64,000 nucleotides of DNA from positions 204,212,690-204,276,689 of the forward strand of contig CP136069.1 of NCBI GenBank assembly GCA_032622095.1, written 5' to 3'. Under the pieces are notes generated by a model that was not told the origin of the DNA, did no database searches, and was given only the letters and a program-made list of their open reading frames with translations. Below, in pieces: positions 44,141 through 53,831 of the stretch (its first letter is position 1; each line of letters opens with the position of its first letter). The position numbers and the translations under genes were made by a program. This DNA comes from Siphonodentalium dalli (Eukaryota; Mollusca; Scaphopoda; Gadilida; Siphonodentaliidae).

Positions 44141-45257
44141 CATAAAAACAAAATGTAAAATCCAAGATAGTCATGTATTTTAATGAATTTTCCACAAAAA
44201 AATGATGGCTTACATCTATTTAAGCTCATCCGAAATATCCATAGAAATTTTTTGACAAACAGATGAGGGATGTGGCCTGTATGGTGTGCTGAAGGATTTA
44301 GTCTTGCAAAAAAAAATTCTAGTTTTCAAATACACCTACTTCCAGTATTTTCATCTGATGAGATTGTTTCTACCCTCTTCTCTGTGACATGTGATTCACC
44401 ATCTGGCTGGTGCAATTCTGTGAGAGAATATGTGGAGAAAACAGAAGTTTATATTTGTGACATACATAATTTATCTGTCACTGAACATGTCTGCAGTGAC
44501 AGAGTATAGATATGAATTTCAATAATACACACTTTCAATGTTGGCCCTCAATGGAATAAGGTGTTGATAGGTTAACTGGATCATGGATAATCAGTGTTTG
44601 CTAAGTGTCACTGACCTTATTACTGCATGGGATCTTCTTGATATTGACCAGTTGTTATTCTGTGGGACTTTAAAGACATGATTTTGAACCACTCCCATAT
44701 CTGGTCCACTAAATTCACTCGAAAGAACCCTGCCTTGACCAAACAAGTGTTATCGCCATAGGTTCATGATGAACCGTTCATCCAGTTATCCCATCAACAT
44801 GCTATAACTTTTTTTAGGTGAACTAATAGAAGAACTTACAATTCGGAATAATAGTACAGGGTGGAAAATCTCCAAAATCATAATAACAGTACAATTTGGA
44901 ATAATAGCACAGGGTACTTAATTATAAGAGTACCAGATATTCCCTATACTAGTACATAGTTTATCATGTGTTTATCTCTCACATTTACAATAATTTATTG
45001 TAAATATTAACAATAGACACTAGTGAATATAAAGTTAAATATGTACCCATTAACTGCAGTAAACATGTATACTTCTATTTTTGAGCAGTTCATACTGACA
45101 TTTTATTAATCAAAGAATTAGGCAGGTTCACATATCAGACATGGTAAAAATTATTAAACGTACAGGGCCAACTAAGGAACGTATAGGTGCACATTTCAAT
45201 TGAAAAAAAAAATAAACATACATGTATGACTATAAGGCACTCGAGAGTAACAGTTAC
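44141..45257. other. Intron sequence with an old fragment of the 22.4 kb element
   Basis: GGAATAATAGTACAGGGTGG at about 44848 and a second GGAATAATAGCACAGGGT at about 44902 are the reverse complement of the CCACCCTGCACTTATATTCC motif of the element at 22382-23661. Nothing else seen. Confidence 0.45.
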
Positions 45258-45326
45258 CAATTTCTTGCTGTTTATCTTGCTGTTTCTGTTCATCTTGCTG
45301 TTTCTTTTCCTCTAGTTTCTTCTGAG
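45258..45326 (-). CDS. Exon C of the unknown coiled-coil gene
   Basis: TTTTTAG|CTCAGAAG and GAAATTG|GTAACTG bound 69 bases on the minus strand. With the G from exon B the first codon is Ala, then QKKLEEKKQQDEQKQQDKQQ and EI; the last base starts the codon completed in exon D. The peptide is almost wholly Gln, Lys, Glu and Asp, as in a coiled coil or charged linker. Entry and exit phases (1 and 1) fit both neighbours. Confidence 0.6.
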
Positions 45327-46233
45327 CTAAAAAGTTTGAAGAGTTTCATTTCAGTATGGTACATGTATAAGATTTCTTTTCAAATCTAAACATTTGAACT
45401 TGAGACCAAGAAAATATATTTATTCAAGCCTGCTAAGTGCAAATATTGTGCAATTTTCTCCAATTTAACAGGGCTGCACATATCAAAGGAATAAGGCAAT
45501 ATCAAAGAATGAACACACATAACTCATAAGCCAGTGCTCCCTTACATTTTATTTTAGCAATTTAATATTGTTCTTGAGATATATTTATGGTTTTACCACT
45601 ATGGGTGAAATTAGTTAGTCCTTATTGTTTATTTTAACGGACACCCACAATACAGCAGCTGCCAAAAGCCATTTCCAAAAAATTAAAATTTATAATAATA
45701 ATCCAGTTTCAGATATTAAAAGTTATGAAGTCAACAATTAATTTCTTCAGATAAAGTCAACAGTTTAAAAATAATAAAGTCTTCAATTTAGTTAAAATTT
45801 CAGATTAAGTCTCCATAAATTTCCTGAAGTCTCCCTAAATTTCCTGGAGGGAGACTTCAAGTCTCCCTGTTCTGAACCTCTAGCCTGAGGCCTGGGGTGA
45901 ATATCTGAAAAGTGTGCAATTTGAAGTTACGACCATTAGCCTTATAATTACAGAAGTGTGTGCAACAGGAAAAAAACAAATAATATTTTGTTCTATTAAA
46001 GTATCATAGTACTTATAAAGAGGTACATGTATGTGAGGCTCCCTATGGGATATATGGGAGACTGGCACAATATATTTAATGCTGCACCAGTCATGAAGGT
46101 GTTAAAAATGCACCAAGTCAAATCTCAAATTTTAAATTGTGAAACACTATAATTAATGACATGGTTAAAAATATTTTAACAATTAATGAAAATATCACAA
46201 CTTCAAGTAAAAGTACTGTAACAAACAACATAC
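45327..46233. other. Intron between exons B and C, nothing recognised
   Basis: AT-rich. GTCTCCCTAAATTTCCTGGA and similar words repeat near 45810-45870. Confidence 0.4.
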
Positions 46234-46295
46234 CACAAAATAATTGAACATTTCTTGATTCCAGTTCTTTGACATTGTCCTCCAGTTTTTCTTTG
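46234..46295 (-). CDS. Exon B of the unknown coiled-coil gene
   Basis: AACATTTTAG|CAAAGAAAAACTGG and TTTTGTG|GTATGTTG bound 62 bases on the minus strand. They encode KEKLEDNVKELESRNVQLFC, a heptad-like, coiled-coil sequence. Entry phase 2 means at least one upstream exon is missing; exit phase 1 matches exon C. I could not find the upstream exon: the candidate first exon at 61300-61494 ends in phase 0 and so cannot join directly. Confidence 0.55.
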
Positions 46296-47509
46296 CTAAA
46301 ATGTTTTAAGAGTTTCATTTCAAGATAGATATTGGATAATTTCAATCTTTCAAATTAATGATATGAAGCAAGGAACACTCAGGACGCTCAAGTCGCTGAT
46401 AAACAAATGCCAATGGTCCAGCCAATGACATATACTGGAAATAGTTCATTTATAAAGGATCTCAGTTGAGTTTCTATTTAATACCGGTATATGGAATTTA
46501 TTAACCGAGTTCATTAAATTTGATTTGAGCAAAGGTTTACCGAGGCTCAAACCGAATTTACATGATTAAATAAATGCAAAGTTTTTATTGAAAACAACAA
46601 TCATAAACTTCAGCGATCACAAGTCATTTAAATTATGATGTGACATCATCGCACGCACTAATATTACACGTGTGTCTTACCAATAATTATGAAGCTGGTT
46701 TTGTGAATTAATTACATGTACCGGTATGTGATAAATTAGAAATATGTTTCCAGAGTGCCATAATAATATTGGATACGGTACAAAATTCATGGAAATAACT
46801 TCTTTATGGTTTTCTTTGTTTAAATGTTATCACCCTACTACTATGTGTGACATAATTATTATTTCGACGACACTAATATTTATTGTTACAGCATGTAAAA
46901 AAAACATTTTAAATGTCGAATACCAAAAACGACTACATAATTATTGTTTCATTGCTTTACTGTGACCAGCAAACATGCGAAAATGCTGCATGTTTTTTAT
47001 CTGTACATATCGGTCTAATTTGTCATGTGCTGAGAGCAACATAATGTACAACACAAATTTGTCGCTTTCAACGTGTCAACAACAAAACATCTGACATTAT
47101 CACATTTTTTGTGGCGCACCGAAAGCGACAAATTAGGTTCGAAAGCAATGAAACATCAACATTTTGTCACTTGTAAGTTTATTGCATGACAAATTATGTA
47201 AAATGTCACATGTTTTCTTGCATTCCGAAGGCGACACAACCTCACAAAACTTCACTTGCAACAAAATGTGCGACATAATGTTTTGTCAATTTGAACTCGC
47301 GATGACTAATGTTGCATTAGCAAATGGTGAATTTGTATTCATCCAAACCTAATTTCAATTATCAGATTATCTAAAAATCTTATTTTTTTTATTGAGAAGT
47401 TGTCTCCAAATTGTGATAGGCCTAGAAACACAATTAAAATGTCAACTGGTCAACTAGTCTGACTCAGACCTGGTAATATGGCTAATGGGGTAAGCCATGA
47501 TCAGCAGAT
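46296..47509. other. Intergenic or intronic, nothing recognised
   Basis: GAAAGCGACAAATTAGG and TTTGTCGCTTTC occur as scattered inverted words near 47055-47135. No exon supported. Confidence 0.4.
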
Positions 47510-48073
47510 CAGGTCAGGCACATCCTTAATTCCACTATTATAGTGATATTCCACTATTATAGTGGTATTTGACCATTACCGTTTTGTTAATTTGATAAAA
47601 GTGGGATAATCCAAAAGCATATTTCCCAGTTCCCACCAATATTAATCAAAATCAGATCGCACTAACTCGATACCATGCATATAGTTTGTCCAGGAGCATT
47701 ATTATTAATCAATCATGTCAGACGACACACGATAAGCAACTCAATTTAATAGCATGTAATTAGTCGAAATATTGTTATGAAGGAGCGATTGAGTCATCCT
47801 GCTATTGTCATTTAGAACTGGATATATTAGTAATAGTATAATATTATTGAATATCAAAGCTGGCGCAAGAGATTGCACAACGAATTTTGTCGTAAGACTG
47901 TTCATATTCGCTGCGATATTGTTATGACTTATGGGTGACATTTGGCTGTGCACTGGTATGCGCCGTCTTCTATTCCCTACGCAAATAAAGGAAACATGAA
48001 TATGTTATAGTCAAATATCACTATAATAGAGGAATATCGCTATAATAGTGCAATTCAGGATGTGCCTGACCTG
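47510..48073. mobile_element. MITE X with long inverted termini
   Basis: CAGGTCAGGCACATCCTTAA and the matching CAGGATGTGCCTGACCTG form the outer ends. The inverted arms run about 65 bp and contain two copies each of an ACTATTATAGTG-type palindrome. Length 564 bp, no transposase. Target duplication not evident. Confidence 0.8.
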
Positions 48074-48213
48074 TGAAATTTCGAGATGCCGGCAACCAAA
48101 ATGCTAATATTGTCCTATATATCACTTTTTCAGTCACTGCGTTCATAAAAGAATTTGAACATACAAAGGTGGCAATAAAAAGACCAATGACGAGTCTTCT
48201 AAATCATCGTCAT

Positions 48214-48281
48214 CATTGTTGTAAATCGAATCTAATCGATGTTGTAAAAATATTTAAGACTTCGTCGTTGGTCGCCATTTT
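48214..48281 (-). other. Speculative short ATG-initiated frame (MATNDEV..)
   Basis: On the minus strand AAAATGGCGACCAACGACGA begins a 21-codon frame with a good start context, reading MATNDEVLNIFTTSIRFDLQ. It lies upstream of exon B but no donor site continues it, so I cannot link it to the gene. Confidence 0.12.
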
Positions 48282-48456
48282 AAGTTGTTGTTGTAAAATG
48301 ACAGTCGTTCAAACTTTATCAGAACCATGGTTATCATGTTACGGTGAATACCGAGCTTTGCCGAATGCTGCACTGATACAACTGATTCTGTGTACAGTAT
48401 AAGGTAGCCTCGCGTTACCAACGAATCACACGCCCGTTCGTCGAATGGAGCAACTT

Positions 48457-48839
48457 GAGTGATAAATAATTAAAATATAATTTTTATTAAATATTTACCT
48501 ATAAGTAGATATAGGTATGAATCAAACAGCCACATTCTTCCCCCTGCTACTGCCCACTGGTCATTTTACAGTGTACAAGTGCTATGTCCATTTCAACTCT
48601 TCACAGGAAATAGCTAACTGACCACAGGAAGTGATCACTGGGCATCACACCAGTCAACAATTTGAAATTCTTTGTTTATATAACTGACCAGTACAATATG
48701 TCCACTCACTACTTCCTATCAACCATGGGAAGTGCTGAAATGGACACATGACTTGTACACTGTAAAATGACCAGTTGGCAGTAGCAGCTAATTATATGTA
48801 AATATTAATAAAAATTATATTTTAATTATTATTACTCAC
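48457..48839. mobile_element. Fold-back element Y, about 380 bp
   Basis: Outer arms GAGTGATAAATAATTAAAAT through TATTTACC pair with GTAAATATTAATAAAAATTA through TTATTACTC. Inner arms CACTGGTCATTTTACAGTGT then ACAAGT pair with ACTTGTACACTGTAAAATGA then CCAGT. The middle has CCACAGGAAGTGATCACTGG. It adjoins a LINE fragment on the right. Confidence 0.8.
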
Positions 48840-49420
48840 TGTTTAGAAAGCCTGTGGAACAGCCATATAATAAAGAGCAATGGAAGAGTGAAAACTGCAC
48901 TCAATACATATTGCGTCGAACGAGCTGTAAGCAGTGCCAGATTATATCCATCTCTCAACTCATTAAACATCGACGCAAATGAATCCGGACATCATCATCC
49001 AGTTCTCAATATCATTGGAAATCATGTGAGAGCCATACCACGTCTCAAAATTACCCTGAGACTAGTTATTGGAACATATCGACTGGAATCACTGAAAAAG
49101 AAATATGACAAGACATTTGCTGGTATGTGCAAGCTATGCACAGTTGAAGAGGAAACAACATCTCATTTCATACTCAGATACTCAGCATTTAACCATATAA
49201 GAAAATAGTTCCTCCTTCAATTCGAAACTGAATAAAACAATATCTTTAACAACCAATTCAAAGACTTGAGCGACAATGAGAAAATAGCAAGAATTACTGG
49301 ATATATCCAACACAAGAAACGACGATGGTAACGAAGCAGCAATGAAGATATGTGTACTTCAACTTCGTGTTGCCAGACTCTGCCATAGATTACACCTGCA
49401 GCGCGAGTGATTCTACTGGG
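48833..49420 (+). pseudogene. LINE C-terminal fragment with a short inverted 5' piece
   Basis: From about 48880 the plus strand reads VKTALNTYCVERAVSSARLY, PSLNSLNIDANESGHHHPVL, RLKITLRLVIGTYRLESLKK and the degraded CCHC region MCKLCTVEEETTSHFILRYS (last Cys changed), then a stop and frameshifts. It is the region that would follow the fragment at 18313-19010, so both belong to one LINE family. Just upstream, 48833-48856 is the reverse complement of CACAGGCCTTCTAAACAGTG (18985-19004 in that fragment), an inverted 5' piece. Confidence 0.65.
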
Positions 49421-49654
49421 TATATAGCAAGGCAAATCTACAACTGTATATACATGTAATTATCTAAAGAAAATTATCGATGGATCCTGGTCATGACGAC
49501 ATATATATTTAGTCGTTTACAGATATTCATATATGTAGCTAGGAATATACTCAGACCACGTACGTTCTGGGGTTGGTCAATGCTGGCCATAAAGAAACAG
49601 AAGATGTGAGATGTAAGATCTGTTGCGAATTTTTTGGCCCAACGAATAAACGAA
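49421..49654. other. Intergenic, nothing recognised
   Basis: No supported features. Confidence 0.4.
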
Positions 49655-50010
49655 TAGCTAAACGTAGTCGCTACTCTGACCGTGAGTCAGTTGCGAAACC
49701 TCGCCCTTTTATCCTACATGAATTTACGACTATACGCGAATAGTTTCAAAATTCATAAACGTAGTCGCTATAGTCTGTCCATGAATTACGAAACCTCAGC
49801 TTTTATCCTACATGAATTTACGACTATACACGAATAGTTGCAAAATGTTATGGTGCGGAACATTTCCAACAGTTGGAAACTTGAAATACCAATTGGAAAT
49901 TTCTAACCATTATAATTTGACAGGGGTGTTATGGTGCGGGACATTTCTAATAGTCGGAAAGCTTGATAAACCAGTTGGAAAATTCCAGCCCAATGAGGCG
50001 GTGCAAATAG
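49655..50010. repeat. Two adjacent tandem duplications (99 bp and 78 bp units)
   Basis: AAACGTAGTCGCTA, GAAACCTC and TTTATCCTACATGAATTTAC each occur twice at about 99-bp spacing (49655-49850). Then GTTATGGTGCGG.ACATTTC and CCA.TTGGAAATT.C occur twice at about 78-bp spacing (49849-50010). The second pair shares the TTCCAACAGTTGGAAA motif with the CAGGGACGTGGC family. Confidence 0.75.
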
Positions 50011-50615
50011 AATCTCTCGGACTTGGAGAATTTGGTCTGCTTTAAGGGAGTGCAGTTGTTGTGCAATGTTTGACACCCTCAACGGAGACTCTTTATAAAA
50101 GGCGCATTTTTCCAAAAAACAATAGTCTATATAGCGATCACCATCGGCATGTGAAGGCCGGGGTTATGGCATAACTTAATTATTTACTGAACGCAGCCGG
50201 AATGCATTGCGCCGGACGAACGTGCCTGATAACCCAGCCGGAATGCAAACACTTATAATATATAAAATAGGCAAATATCGGCGGAGTCAGATTTATTCAT
50301 ATTGCATGGAGTCACTGTCTTGTATAATTTGGTCATATTAAATACTGTTACATGTTGACGGCATGAACTTGGAATCACGCACAATTTTAACTTAGACCAT
50401 TATCAGGGCGCATACAAAAACGGTGATTCACCGTACAACCGAAGAAACGGCATGGTACCGTCGATTACTACGGTCCGATACGGTCAAGCTGACGGTATTT
50501 TCTTACAGTGTATCCACGTCCCTGCTCACAGCGACACAATTCACTTACGCACATCGTGTTCGAAGTGAACGAATGAGAGGATATGCATAGTATGAGGGTA
50601 TCACCCCCTCCCCCC
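50011..50615. other. Intergenic, nothing recognised
   Basis: GCCGGAATGCA occurs twice near 50195 and 50240. No coding evidence. Confidence 0.4.
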
Positions 50616-50690
50616 TGAATACCAGTTAATTTTGGGGGGTGAATCCTGAATACGAGTTAATTTTGGGGGGTGAATCCTGAATACATGTTA
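50616..50690. repeat. Tandem repeat, 31 bp, about 2.5 copies
   Basis: Units contain CTGAATACGAGTTAATTTTG and GGGGGTGAATC. Confidence 0.9.
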
Positions 50691-50826
50691 AGAAATAATA
50701 TGTGATAAATGACATACAAATTGACTGTTTTATTATCAGACAGATACAAGCAGAAGTTACATAGACACATTATGATGCCGGTCGCGTTATGAGGCCGTTA
50801 TGATACCATTAATGATACTTTATGAT

Positions 50827-51770
50827 CAGGGACGTGGCTAGAGGGTTTCCGTTGGGGGGTGTCCACCTTGGGAAATTCCAACTGCACCCCCCTCCTTGAG
50901 TCAGAATCAGACCGAACACAAGTTTTGCATAATTCCATTTGCACCCCCCCCCCCCCCCCTTGCACCTCAGTGTTTAGGCCTAATATCCTATATCTTCATT
51001 AACGATGGTTCTATATTCCCGGTATGAGAACATTCAGATATTTTAACCTGAAACATTGCATAAATCATAACATCTAGTGGTCTAACTCCATACAAATGCA
51101 TACGGCTACGGACAAGAGACCACGACACACCGAGCTGACCATCGTTGTTCGGCCTATGTGAGAAAATATTAGCATCCAGACTGGCCTCAACTAAAGCTTT
51201 CCTATAGTGTTGGAAATTTCAAAACCTCATACTCCCCCTCAGGTTGGAAAATTCTCCAACAGATGACCACATATGCAAGTTTGACCAAACGTAGTAAAAT
51301 ATTGTTAAACTTATAAGCATTTTTGTATTGGCCACAGGGGAGAGACAATGACACACCGGGCCGACCATGGTTCGGCCCGTTGTGCGAAAATTTTGTAATC
51401 TGAACAAGAAAATCGCAAAATCCTAGCATCTAGACTAGCGTCAAGCATTTTTAGAGTTGGAAATTTCAAACCTGACACCCCACTTAGGTTGGAAAATTTA
51501 CAACTGATGACAATTCCAATGCCAATGTTAACCAAATATATGAGAATATTGTTTTCTTAAATTAACTAGCAGTTTTGACTGGCCACCGTGACGGGGGAGT
51601 GACCAGGGCACAATATTTCCAAGTGTTGGAAATTTCCAACCTGTCACCCCCTGAGGTTGGAAAATTTCCAACTGATGACCATTTTTTTTTAACAAAAAAT
51701 AGGAAAATATGCAAACATTGGTCCAAAAACAATTAATTCCCCCCAATAAATTGTTTGAAAATCAAACTAC
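50827..51770. mobile_element. hAT-like copy with CAGGGACGTGGC end, tandem interior, partial
   Basis: Starts CAGGGACGTGGCTAGAGGG and shares GGGGTGTCCACCTTGGGAA with 54260. Within it GACCATGGTTCGGCCCGTTG or variants, GAAAATTTTGTAATCTGAAC and GGTTGGAAAATTTCCAACTG recur two to three times at roughly 250-300 bp spacing (51120-51700). No right end was found before the next element at 51786. Confidence 0.55.
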
Positions 51771-51785
51771 AAGAACATTTCAACC

Positions 51786-52665
51786 CAAGGGCGTAGGAAC
51801 CGGGGGGCAAGTGGGTATTTACCCCCCCCCCCCAATATTTTCCAAAGGTTAGTAAAAATATTTGGCAAACTAATGAAGTATCGCCGACGATCGCGGCAAT
51901 GCACACCCCCACGATACATACCCACACCATACATACCTCCATGATACATACCCGCACTATACATACCCATACTATAAATACCAACACTATACATACCCAC
52001 ACTATGCATGCCCACATTATACATACCCAAACTATACATAGCCACACTATACATACCCACACTATATACATACCCACACGATACATACCCACACAATATA
52101 TATATATACCACCACTATACATACCCCCACGATACATACCCACTATACATACCCACGATACATACCCATGCACACTACTCATACCCACACGATAAATACC
52201 CCACGATACATACCCATGGTGATGTGTGTATCCATGTAGTCTACTTTCTCATGGTTGCTTGTGACATATTTACTTTCTGAATATCTGATCCCAGTTATGG
52301 GAGTAATTTCACTTCATTAATGACTAGACAATAACACAACATGAATTCCCATATACCTATTTGTTCATTACACTTTCCATCGGCCTACCATTTTATGAAA
52401 TTACAATTGATAAATGATAAGAATGTTGATCTAATCTATGATAATGTAGTGGTGGGAAAACAATGTCAGATGGGTCAGAAGCCACCAGAGAGCCACTTTA
52501 AGCTTCCAATGTCAGAAAAATTTCCCGGGGAAGGACCCTCACCCATCGAGAGGGGGCGATCCCCTCCCATGCTCTCCCCACAGACTCCTTCGGCGTCGGG
52601 TCATCGCGTCGCGATGAATGGTTATACCCCCCCCCCAATAAAATTATTTGCTTGCTACGCCCCTG
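51786..52665. mobile_element. hAT-like element with 8-bp target duplication, carrying a minisatellite
   Basis: Ends CAAGGGCGTAGGAACC and CTTGCTACGCCCCTG are inverted; TTTCAACC lies immediately outside both (51778-51785 and 52666-52673). CAGGGGCGTAG-type ends with an 8-bp duplication are diagnostic of hAT. No transposase. The interior has a CATACCCACACTAT minisatellite (51899-52210) and unique sequence to 52665. Confidence 0.8.
51899..52210. repeat. Minisatellite, 14-16 bp unit CATACCCACACTATA
   Basis: About 20 degenerate copies of CATACCCACACTATA. The complement encodes strings such as VGMYSVGMYR in open frames; this is an artefact of a stop-free short unit. Confidence 0.95.
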
Positions 52666-52785
52666 TTTCAACCTATTGTTGGTGTGAAATTTCCAACTAA
52701 TGTTTTGGCAGGTATGAATCCACGGATCGACACTAAGTACCTTAACCTCAATTTTACAAAACTGGGAAAGTTCACAACAAATTAA

Positions 52786-52860
52786 AAACATAACATAGCT
52801 ATACAAGTACCAGGTGGAAGAAACATAACATAGCTATACAAGTACCAGGTGGAAGAAACT
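52786..52860. repeat. Exact tandem duplication, 36 bp
   Basis: AAACATAACATAGCTATACA then AGTACCAGGTGGAAG occurs twice in succession without mismatch. Confidence 0.97.
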
Positions 52861-52940
52861 TGTGTACTGACATTCGTTCTGTCGTGGTCTGATTTTGTGT
52901 TGCAAATGGTCAAATTTAGTTTTTAAAAATGGGTAAAATT

Positions 52941-53194
52941 AAAGGAACTCAATCTGATTCGATGGTCCCCATATCATCAGATTCCAATAAGTACAACGTT
53001 TTTTTTTAAATGTCACTCCAGTTATCAGAATCGATTATTTGCCCAAAAATAATGCTAACCACAGTCAACTGGTATAAAATTGCCCAAAACCTGTTATTTA
53101 TCAACATTTTTGTTCAACGAAATTTTTCCGGTTTGTCAAATATCTGACACAAACTTCCACTTGATTTTAGATTTATCCATCTTCATCCGCAAAT
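52941..53194 (-). mobile_element. MITE S3, truncated
   Basis: Begins AAGGAACTCAATCTGATTCG and follows S2 through TCAGAATCGATTATTTGCCC and GTTTGTCAAATATCTGACAC; it breaks off at the T2 element. Confidence 0.7.
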
Positions 53195-53420
53195 ATACAA
53201 GAGTATAGGATATGTCTGTATGTCCGTCTGTCTGTTCGGTTCATTTCTCCCAGACCCCAGACCGATTTCAACCAAATTTGGTGTGGTGACTCGGGTTATC
53301 GGGTTACCCGTTTAACGGCGTTAGTTTTTCAAAATTTGGTTTTAATTAAAAATAAAATTTCTTATTTTGAGCAAGGGGCTCTAAAAAAACATAAGTTTAA
53401 ATTTGTATTTTTCAAACTAA
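53195..53420 (+). mobile_element. Repeat element T2, partial
   Basis: GATATGTCTGTATGTCCGTC is followed by ACCAAATTTGGTGTGGTGAC, which matches T1 at 43710, and GGCGTTAGTTTTTCAAAATT. The right part is missing. Confidence 0.5.
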
Positions 53421-53450
53421 TCAAACTGTCTCTGTCTAAGGTCAAAATAT

Positions 53451-53798
53451 GCGGGAAGCACAGGGGCCCCTAGCTAACGCACGAGGGTGCCGGAAGCGCA
53501 CACAGGGCCCCCTAGCTAACGCACGAGGGTGCCGGAAGCGCACACAGGGGCCCCTAGCTAACGCACGAGGGTGCTCGGGAAGCGCACACAGGGGCCCCTA
53601 GCTAACGCACGAGGGTGCTCGGGAAGCGCACACAGGGGCCCCTAGCTAACGCACGAGGCTGCTCGGTAAGCGCCCACAGGGGCCCCTAGATAACGCACGA
53701 GGGTGCTCGGGAAGCGCACACAGGGGCCCCTAGCTAACGCACGATGGTGCTCGGGAAGCGCACACAGGGGCCCCTAGCTAACGCACGAGGGTGCCGGA
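53451..53798. repeat. GC-rich minisatellite, about 44 bp, eight copies
   Basis: Nearly identical units contain GGAAGCGCACACAGGGGCCC, CTAGCTAACGCACGAGGGTG and CTCG. Two unit lengths alternate (with or without TC). Low divergence suggests recent growth. It is much more GC-rich than the flanks. Confidence 0.96.
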
Positions 53799-53831
53799 GG
53801 CCGCTCAGGCGGATTTTACCGTAACCATTAT

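Noticed and set aside
48073-48402. 109-codon plus-strand frame
   Set aside because: No motif, no splice borders; composition is consistent with chance. The opposite strand has only a 21-codon ATG frame.
51733-52188. 151-codon minus-strand frame rich in VGMYSVG and VCIVWVC repeats, membrane-like
   Set aside because: Translation of the CATACCCACACTATA minisatellite; two frames on the same strand give similar repeats.
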